From positions 1 through 9,297 of the forward strand of contig QHUQ01000002.1 in assembly GCA_003221985.1 (NCBI GenBank): 9,297 nt of DNA, read 5' to 3'. Position 1 is the first letter of the stretch. Each line of letters opens with the position of its first letter. Origin of the DNA: Gemmatimonadota bacterium (GTDB taxonomy: Bacteria; Gemmatimonadota; Gemmatimonadetes; Gemmatimonadales; GWC2-71-9). Below, piece by piece: positions 4,344 to 9,297 of this stretch. The notes beneath the pieces were generated by a model. The model searched no databases. It had not been told where the DNA came from and saw only the letters and a list, made by a program, of their open reading frames with translations. The translations under genes and the position numbers were made by a program.

Positions 4344-6623
4344 ATGATCAGACGCGGACTCGTTGCTGCCCTCGCGCTCTCCCTACCGGGCACGGGAGCG
4401 GCACAGAACGTCGCCGAAGTCCAGGTTGCGCCTCCTTCCATCACCATCCGCGTCGGCGAACGCAGCGGCTTGCTGGCCACGGCGTTCGATCGCATCGGAA
4501 ACGTCATCCCTACGGTGACCATCATCTGGTCATCGAAAAACATCAACATCGCCAAAGTCGACAACAACGGCACCGTCACGGGCGTCGGCAACGGCGTCGC
4601 CATCATCGAGGCGCGGGTCGGGTCGCGGCGGGGCCAGGCGGCCGTCCAGGTGACCGGCGGTAGCGGACCTGCACAACCGCCCCCTGCGCCCCCCCCGGGC
4701 GGTCCGCCGCCGCCGGCCGCGCCGCCGGGCCCAGATCCGTTTTCCGGCCAGCCGGCCGGCAGTGGCCCCGCTGCCGCCCTGCGCCTGGAGCCGGGCGTGA
4801 TCTACCTCCTCCCCTCGGAGAACTCGCGGGTATCGCCGCGGGCTCTGCGCGAGGACGGGTCACCGGCGGCGCCCGTGCTGGTGACGTGGACGTCGCTACG
4901 ATCCGACGTTGCCAGCGTGGATCAAAGTGGCAATGTCGTCGCCCTTTCCCCCGGCCAGGGCACGATTCAGGCGACCGCTACTGGCGGGCTCACGGCTACC
5001 GCGCCCGTCGTCGTCCAGCAAGCGGAGTACACGGTCCGCGAGGGGTCGCCGCTCATGCTTTCGCCGGGCGAGGTCGACACCCTGCATGTGATCGTCGCGG
5101 CGCAGAACAACCGGACGGTGAACCCGCTGGTGCTGCAGTGGGCGTCGAGCGACCAGAGTGTGGCACGCGTGAGTCTCGCGGGCGTCGTCACCGCCGCCGG
5201 TCCTGGCAAGGCGACGCTCAGCGTCTCCGGGTTGCTCCAGAGCAAGAGCATCGAAGTCTCGGTCCACCAGGTCGTTGCCAAGCTCCTTGTTCGACCGACC
5301 GCCCGCGATGAAGTCCAGGTGGCGCTGACGGGCTCGGCAAAGTTCGAGGCCCAAGCGTTGACCGCGGAGAACGCTCCGGTGCCCGAAGCGCCAATGCGCT
5401 GGACGGTTACCGATCCGGGCATTGCGAGCTTCGATCCGCAAACCGGCACGCTCACGGGGCGGGCGGTCGGCAAGACGCAGCTCACCGTGCGTGGACCCAG
5501 CGCCGGCCTGTCAGTTGCCTGGAATGTCAGCGTGATTGCGGGCTCTCCCAAATTCACGCAGCCGCGCATCGGCTTGGGGCTGAATCAGCGGCATACGCTG
5601 CGGGTGAACTACGCCGACGATCAGGGCAACGTCCTGGGACCGGCTACAAACCTCACGTGGAGCAGCGACAATCCTCAGGTAGCGGCGGTCGGAGAAGACG
5701 GCACGGTCTCCGGGACGGGCTATGGTCATGCGCGCATCACCGCGGCCGCGCCCGGTGGCAAGAATGCGGCGGCCGACGTCTATGTCGTCGGCGAGATCAT
5801 CGTGGCGAGCTCGCGCACGGCAGGCAAGTTCCAGCTCTATGCCGCAGAGCGCTCGAACCTCGCGCAGCTGACCAAGCTCACCTCTGACACGTCGTCGGCC
5901 AGCGATCCGGCGTTCTCGCCGGACGGGTCCCGCATCGCGTACGTATCGCAGCGCGATGGCAACGCCGAGATCTACGTGATGAATGCGGACGGCACTGGTG
6001 CCGTGCGGGTGACCAATGACCCGCAGGCGGATGGGCGGCCGGCGTTCACGCCCGATGGCCAGGCCATCGTCTTCCATTCGTCACGCCCTGCGCCCGCGGG
6101 CAAACAGCAGATCTGGACGGTGAACCTCGACGGCACGGGACTCTCACAGCTCACGCGTGACTCGGTCAATGCGTCGCCCACGGTGTCCCCCGACGGGCAG
6201 ACCGTCGCGTATGTCTCGACACGCAACAAGGATTCCGACATCTGGCTCATGGGCCGCGACGGCTCGAACCAGCGCCAATTCACGCGCTCCCCGCAGCAGC
6301 GCGAAACCGAGCCCCGCTTCCTGCGGGACGGTACACTCGCTTATCTGGTCGAACGGCGGGACGGCAATCGCACGGTGCAGCAGGTGATGCGCGCCGATCT
6401 GGCGACGGGCAATGTCACGGCGCTGACAGGCACCGATCTGGCGATCGCATCGTTCGCCGTTTCTCCGTCCGGTGACCTCGTCGCGCTGGTCGTCAACGCC
6501 GAGCCGCAGAATCGCCGCAATCCCGCGTATCGGGTCTATATCCAGCCGGTCAGCTCGGCGACCCCGGTCCCCATGCCGACCACGGGGACAGAGCAGATGA
6601 TCACGCCGACGTTCAGGCCCTAA
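4344..6623 (+). CDS. Secreted protein with five BIG2/Ig-like domains and a C-terminal TolB-like beta-propeller
   Basis: A 759-residue protein with a signal peptide (MIRRGLVAALALSLPGTGAA, cleavage likely near residue 20). BIG2-like domains follow at about 24-105, 146-226, 228-309, 311-398 and 400-483. They show the recurring pattern W.S......VA.V...G.V...G.G.A.I, for example IWSSKNINIAKVDNNGTVTG (61-80) and LTWSSDNPQVAAVGEDGTVS (437-456). A Pro/Gly linker (106-145) separates the first from the second. Residues 484-759 form a TolB/PD40-type propeller with repeats such as DPAFSPDGSRIAYVSQRDGN (521-540), RPAFTPDGQAIVFHSSR (565-581) and SPTVSPDGQTVAYVSTR (611-627). The combination suggests an extracellular or periplasmic adhesin-like or protein-binding factor; no enzyme motif is seen. 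It has no membrane anchor, no LPXTG motif and no obvious type IX sorting domain. There is no clear Shine-Dalgarno before ATG 4344. The gene is divergent from the Lys-rich gene. Confidence 0.9.
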   Translation: MIRRGLVAALALSLPGTGAAQNVAEVQVAPPSITIRVGERSGLLATAFDRIGNVIPTVTIIWSSKNINIAKVDNNGTVTGVGNGVAIIEARVGSRRGQAAVQVTGGSGPAQPPPAPPPGGPPPPAAPPGPDPFSGQPAGSGPAAALRLEPGVIYLLPSENSRVSPRALREDGSPAAPVLVTWTSLRSDVASVDQSGNVVALSPGQGTIQATATGGLTATAPVVVQQAEYTVREGSPLMLSPGEVDTLHVIVAAQNNRTVNPLVLQWASSDQSVARVSLAGVVTAAGPGKATLSVSGLLQSKSIEVSVHQVVAKLLVRPTARDEVQVALTGSAKFEAQALTAENAPVPEAPMRWTVTDPGIASFDPQTGTLTGRAVGKTQLTVRGPSAGLSVAWNVSVIAGSPKFTQPRIGLGLNQRHTLRVNYADDQGNVLGPATNLTWSSDNPQVAAVGEDGTVSGTGYGHARITAAAPGGKNAAADVYVVGEIIVASSRTAGKFQLYAAERSNLAQLTKLTSDTSSASDPAFSPDGSRIAYVSQRDGNAEIYVMNADGTGAVRVTNDPQADGRPAFTPDGQAIVFHSSRPAPAGKQQIWTVNLDGTGLSQLTRDSVNASPTVSPDGQTVAYVSTRNKDSDIWLMGRDGSNQRQFTRSPQQRETEPRFLRDGTLAYLVERRDGNRTVQQVMRADLATGNVTALTGTDLAIASFAVSPSGDLVALVVNAEPQNRRNPAYRVYIQPVSSATPVPMPTTGTEQMITPTFRP

Positions 6624-6624
6624 T

Positions 6625-6652
6625 AGGAGTCAGGAGTCAGGAGTTGGGATTC
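6625..6652. repeat. Tandem heptanucleotide (AGGAGTC)2-AGGAGTT with a degenerate fourth unit
   Basis: Seven-base units lie at 6625-6631 and 6632-6638 (AGGAGTC), 6639-6645 (AGGAGTT) and 6646-6652 (GGGATTC, 5 of 7 matching). They fill most of the 40-base gap between the BIG2/propeller gene and the dehydrogenase. Each of the first three units contains AGGAG, a Shine-Dalgarno core, but they lie about 20-40 bases before ATG 6664, too far for direct use. The G-run at 6653-6658 is better placed for that. Confidence 0.82.
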
Positions 6653-6663
6653 GGGGGGAACGA

Positions 6664-7707
6664 ATGCGCGCCTGCGTTCTGACCGCCACCGGCGGCCTCG
6701 ACCACCTCCAAATCACCGATGTTCCCGACGCACCGGCTCCCACCGTGGGAGAGGTGCGTATCAGCGTTCGCGCGGCGGCTTTGAACCACCTCGATCTCTT
6801 CGTCGCTGAAGGAATGCCCGGCGGTGCAGACCGTTTTCCGCACATCGTCGGTGCTGATGGCGCTGGCGTGGTCGAATCGGTCGGGCCCGACGTGAAGACG
6901 GTGAAGGTCGGCGATCGCGTCATGCTCAATCCGGGCATCTCCGACTACACGTGCGAATTCTGCCGGGCCGGCGAGCACTCGCTCTGCGTCAATTTTCGCC
7001 TGCTCGGCGAGCATCTCCCCGGCACCATCGCCGCGCTCGTCACGATCCCGGCGCAAAACGTTGCCCGCATTCCGCAGCTGGCCGAGGAGCTGACGTGGGC
7101 CGAAGCGGCGGCGTTTTCGCTCGTGACCCTTACCGCCTGGCGCATGCTCGTCATGCGCGCCCAGCTCAAGGCGGGCGAAACGGTGCTGATTTGGGGGATC
7201 GGCGGGGGCGTCTCGTTGACGGGCATGCGCATCGCCAAGCTGCTCGGCGCCCGCACCATCGTCACGTCGTCAGACGACGACAAACTCTCTAAGGCGAAAG
7301 CGCTTGGCGCCGATGTCACGCTGAACCACAAGACACAGAAGATCTCGCAGGAAGTTCGCGCACTCACCAACAAGCGCGGCGTGGATGTGGTGTTCGACAA
7401 TGTCGGCGCCGCGACCTGGGACGATTCGCTGCGCTGTCTGCGGCGCGGGGGCCGGCTGGTGACGTGCGGCGCGACGTCAGGACCGAATGTCAGCCTCGAT
7501 CTGCGAAGACTGTTCTGGCACCACTGGAGCATCCTCGGCTCGACGATGGGGAACGCGGCCGAGTACGCGGAAATCGTGCGGCGTCTCGGCCAGGGCGAGC
7601 TCCGGCCAATTATCGATGGGGTCTATCCGCTGGAGCGGGCGCGAGATGCGTACGAGCGCTTGGCGAGGGCTGAGCAGCTCGGAAAGGTGGTGGTGGAGTT
7701 GCTCTAG
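6664..7707 (+). CDS. Zinc-type MDR alcohol dehydrogenase / quinone-reductase-like oxidoreductase
   Basis: A 347-residue medium-chain dehydrogenase/reductase. The N-terminal GroES-like domain has AALNHLDLFVAEG (38-50), the NHxD form typical of quinone-reductase-like members, followed by PHIVGADGAGVVESVG (59-74) and GDRVMLNPG (83-91). A structural-zinc-like lobe follows, with Cys97, Cys100 and Cys108; the first of the usual four Cys appears to be Asp94. The Rossmann domain carries GIGGGV (178-183) and a second-strand end TSSDDDK (201-207), more like NADPH- than NADH-using relatives. GVDVVFDNVG (239-248) and GGRLVTCGATSG (262-273) are also family marks. Length is normal for the family. The likely reaction is NAD(P)H-dependent reduction or oxidation of a small carbonyl or alcohol; the substrate is unknown. 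The start at 6664 has a G-run 5 bases upstream and matches the usual N-terminus (MRACVLTATGG). It lies 40 bases after the BIG2 gene and may be co-transcribed with it. Confidence 0.9.
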   Translation: MRACVLTATGGLDHLQITDVPDAPAPTVGEVRISVRAAALNHLDLFVAEGMPGGADRFPHIVGADGAGVVESVGPDVKTVKVGDRVMLNPGISDYTCEFCRAGEHSLCVNFRLLGEHLPGTIAALVTIPAQNVARIPQLAEELTWAEAAAFSLVTLTAWRMLVMRAQLKAGETVLIWGIGGGVSLTGMRIAKLLGARTIVTSSDDDKLSKAKALGADVTLNHKTQKISQEVRALTNKRGVDVVFDNVGAATWDDSLRCLRRGGRLVTCGATSGPNVSLDLRRLFWHHWSILGSTMGNAAEYAEIVRRLGQGELRPIIDGVYPLERARDAYERLARAEQLGKVVVELL

Positions 7708-7711
7708 GGAG

Positions 7712-7740
7712 TCTAAGTGTTTAATTTTTATCATCTTACA
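7712..7740 (+). promoter_or_regulatory. Possible gyrA promoter in an AT-rich gap
   Basis: The 54 bases between the dehydrogenase stop and gyrA are strikingly AT-rich for this genome. TATCAT at 7729-7734 matches a -10 box in 5 of 6 positions and would give a leader of about 20 bases before ATG 7762. No convincing -35 box lies 16-18 bases upstream, so the assignment is tentative. Confidence 0.35.
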
Positions 7741-7761
7741 CCTTCCCAGACTGAATAATCA

Positions 7762-9297
7762 ATGACTGGACCTAACGTCCGCGAGCGCATCCTCCCTCGG
7801 CTGATCGAGGATGAGCTAAAAGAGTCGTTCCTCGATTACTCGATGAGCGTCATCGTGCAGCGCGCGCTGCCCGATGTGCGCGACGGCTTGAAGCCGGTCC
7901 ACCGCCGCATCCTGTACGCCATGCACGAGCTCGGCCTGGTCCCAGGCCGGCCCTATAAGAAGGCGGCGACGGTCGTCGGCGACGTGCTCGGCAAGTACCA
8001 CCCGCACGGCGACATCGCGGTCTACGACTCGCTCGTGCGGATGGTCCAGGACTTCTCCCTGCGCTACCCGCTGGTGGACGGGCAGGGGAACTTCGGCTCG
8101 GTGGACGGCGATTCCGCCGCGGCCTACCGCTACACCGAAGCGCGGCTCACCCGTATTGCGATGACGATGCTCGAGGACATCGACAAGAACACGGTCGCCT
8201 TCGTCCCCAACTTCGACGACCGGCTGAAGGAGCCGACCGTGTTGCCGGGCCGGCTGCCCAACCTGCTTGTGAATGGCTCGGCGGGTATCGCGGTCGGCAT
8301 GACCACGAATATCCCGCCGCACAACTTGAGCGAAGTGGTGCAAGCGGTGGTGCACCTGGTGGATCATCCCAGCGCCACGCTCAGGGACATCCGGAAGTTC
8401 GTCAAGGGCCCCGATTTCCCGACCGGGGCGATCATCTACGGCCGTGACGGCATCAAGGAGTGCTACGAGAAGGGACGCGGGCGCATCGTGATTCGCGCGC
8501 GCGCGATCGCCGAAGAGAAAGAGTCGACGGGCAAGCAGCAGATCGTGGTGACGGAGTTCCCCTATCAGGTCAGTCCCGAGCGCGTGCACGAGCAGATCCG
8601 CGACCTCGCGCTCGCCAAGAAGCTCGAAGGGATCAGTGACGTCCGCAACGAATCCGATAAGGAAGGGATCCGGCTCGTCATCGAGCTGAAGCGCGACGTC
8701 ATCCCCATGGTTGTGCTGAACCAGCTCTACAAGCACACGCAGATGCAGCAGACCTTCGGCGCCATCATGCTGGCGTTGGTGGACGGCACGCCGCGCGAGC
8801 TGACCCTGCTGGAGCTGCTGCAGCATTTCATCGAGCACCGCCACACCGTCATCACGCTCCGCACCGAGTTCGAGCTGCAGCGCGCGCAGGACCGCGAGCA
8901 CATCCTCGAGGGCTTGAAGATCGCCGTCGACCACATCGACGAAGTGATCAAGATCATCAAGAAGTCGAAGGACACTCCATCAGCCGATGCAGCCCTTCGC
9001 AAACGGTTCAAGCTCTCTGAGAAGCAGTCGGCCGAAATCCTCAACATGCGCCTCGCGCGCCTCACCGCGCTCGAGATCACCAAGCTCGAGGAGGAGCTGA
9101 AGGACGTCCGCAAGTTCATCAAGGAGTGCAAGGAGATCCTCGCCTCCAAGCCGCGGCGCATGAAGATCCTCAAGGAAGAGCTGACCGAGTTGGCCGCGGG
9201 CTTTGGGGACGAGCGGCGTACCGAGATCGTCGCCGACCAGGGCGAGTTCTCGATCGAGGACCTGATCGCCGAAGAGGACATGGTGATCACCGTGTCT
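7762..9297 (+). CDS. gyrA: DNA gyrase subunit A, N-terminal 512 residues (runs off right edge)
   Basis: GyrA is the breakage-reunion subunit of DNA gyrase (GyrA2GyrB2), which introduces negative supercoils using ATP. The frame is open from ATG 7762 to the window end; an in-frame TAA at 7756-7758 excludes an earlier start. The winged-helix and tower regions are intact: [20 protein letters not shown] (23-42), [11 protein letters not shown] (44-54), the helix [18 protein letters not shown] (77-94), [17 protein letters not shown] (104-120) and the catalytic tyrosine in YRYTEARL, Tyr124 (E. coli Tyr122). GQGNFG rather than GQGNWG favours GyrA over ParC. Ile85 stands at the E. coli Ser83 position of the quinolone-resistance region, while Asp89 (E. 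coli Asp87) is kept. The window stops at about the linker to the beta-pinwheel C-terminal domain, so the GyrA-box cannot be inspected. No strong Shine-Dalgarno precedes the start. Confidence 0.97.
   Translation, partial: MTGPNVRERILPRLIEDELKESFLDYSMSVIVQRALPDVRDGLKPVHRRILYAMHELGLVPGRPYKKAATVVGDVLGKYHPHGDIAVYDSLVRMVQDFSLRYPLVDGQGNFGSVDGDSAAAYRYTEARLTRIAMTMLEDIDKNTVAFVPNFDDRLKEPTVLPGRLPNLLVNGSAGIAVGMTTNIPPHNLSEVVQAVVHLVDHPSATLRDIRKFVKGPDFPTGAIIYGRDGIKECYEKGRGRIVIRARAIAEEKESTGKQQIVVTEFPYQVSPERVHEQIRDLALAKKLEGISDVRNESDKEGIRLVIELKRDVIPMVVLNQLYKHTQMQQTFGAIMLALVDGTPRELTLLELLQHFIEHRHTVITLRTEFELQRAQDREHILEGLKIAVDHIDEVIKIIKKSKDTPSADAALRKRFKLSEKQSAEILNMRLARLTALEITKLEEELKDVRKFIKECKEILASKPRRMKILKEELTELAAGFGDERRTEIVADQGEFSIEDLIAEEDMVITVS

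Noticed and set aside
4677..4735. G/C-rich tract as a structural or regulatory element
   Set aside because: It is simply the codons of the Pro/Gly linker in the BIG2 protein.
7816..8934. A 372-codon open frame on the minus strand
   Set aside because: It lies entirely antisense to gyrA, whose plus-strand translation matches GyrA motifs throughout.
7762..9297. Topoisomerase IV subunit ParC instead of GyrA
   Set aside because: GQGNFG, VYD in the resistance-region helix and the overall similarity favour GyrA; the C-terminal GyrA-box would settle it but lies outside the window.

Overview
The window is about two-thirds G+C. It combines a secreted protein of Ig-like (BIG2) repeats plus a TolB-type propeller, lipoprotein amidohydrolases, a lysine-rich tail protein and the housekeeping gene gyrA. 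This fits an environmental Gram-negative bacterium; Gemmatimonadota is my best guess from general resemblance, with Acidobacteriota as the alternative. No tRNA, rRNA, insertion sequence, CRISPR array or recognisable defence system was seen.

Left half (1-4169), all on the minus strand, read from 4169 downwards: (i) an 80-residue protein with a histone-H1-like Lys/Ala/Arg tail; (ii) a strong GC-rich hairpin; (iii) a 150-residue NTF2/DUF4440-like lipoprotein starting at GTG 3855; (iv) a metal-dependent amidohydrolase lipoprotein starting at 3406; (v) a D-aminoacylase-like amidohydrolase, 2033-318; (vi) the first ~104 codons of a multi-pass membrane protein that runs off the left edge. Genes iii to vi are packed like an operon: an ATGA stop/start overlap at 3403-3406, an overlap at 2024-2033 that contains a second ATGA, and a 4-base gap at 314-317. 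The products look like an envelope-localised hydrolase set that may process amide or peptide-derived compounds, but the substrates are unknown.

A 174-base divergent intergenic region (4170-4343) separates this block from the right half, which is all on the plus strand: a 759-residue secreted protein with about five BIG2-like domains, a proline-rich linker and a C-terminal propeller (4344-6623); a quinone-reductase-like MDR dehydrogenase (6664-7707); and gyrA (7762 to the right edge), cut near the boundary between its N- and C-terminal domains.

The most unusual feature is repeat DNA at gene starts. Three different seven-base units, each in three tandem copies, lie at or just before the starts of the NTF2-like gene, the D-aminoacylase-like gene and the dehydrogenase. 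A dispersed-type palindrome is built into the signal-peptide codons of the other amidohydrolase. Other points of note are a D-aminoacylase homologue lacking the canonical HxH and Cys metal ligands, and a GyrA with Ile at the main quinolone-resistance position. I see individual curiosities here rather than one clearly new system.
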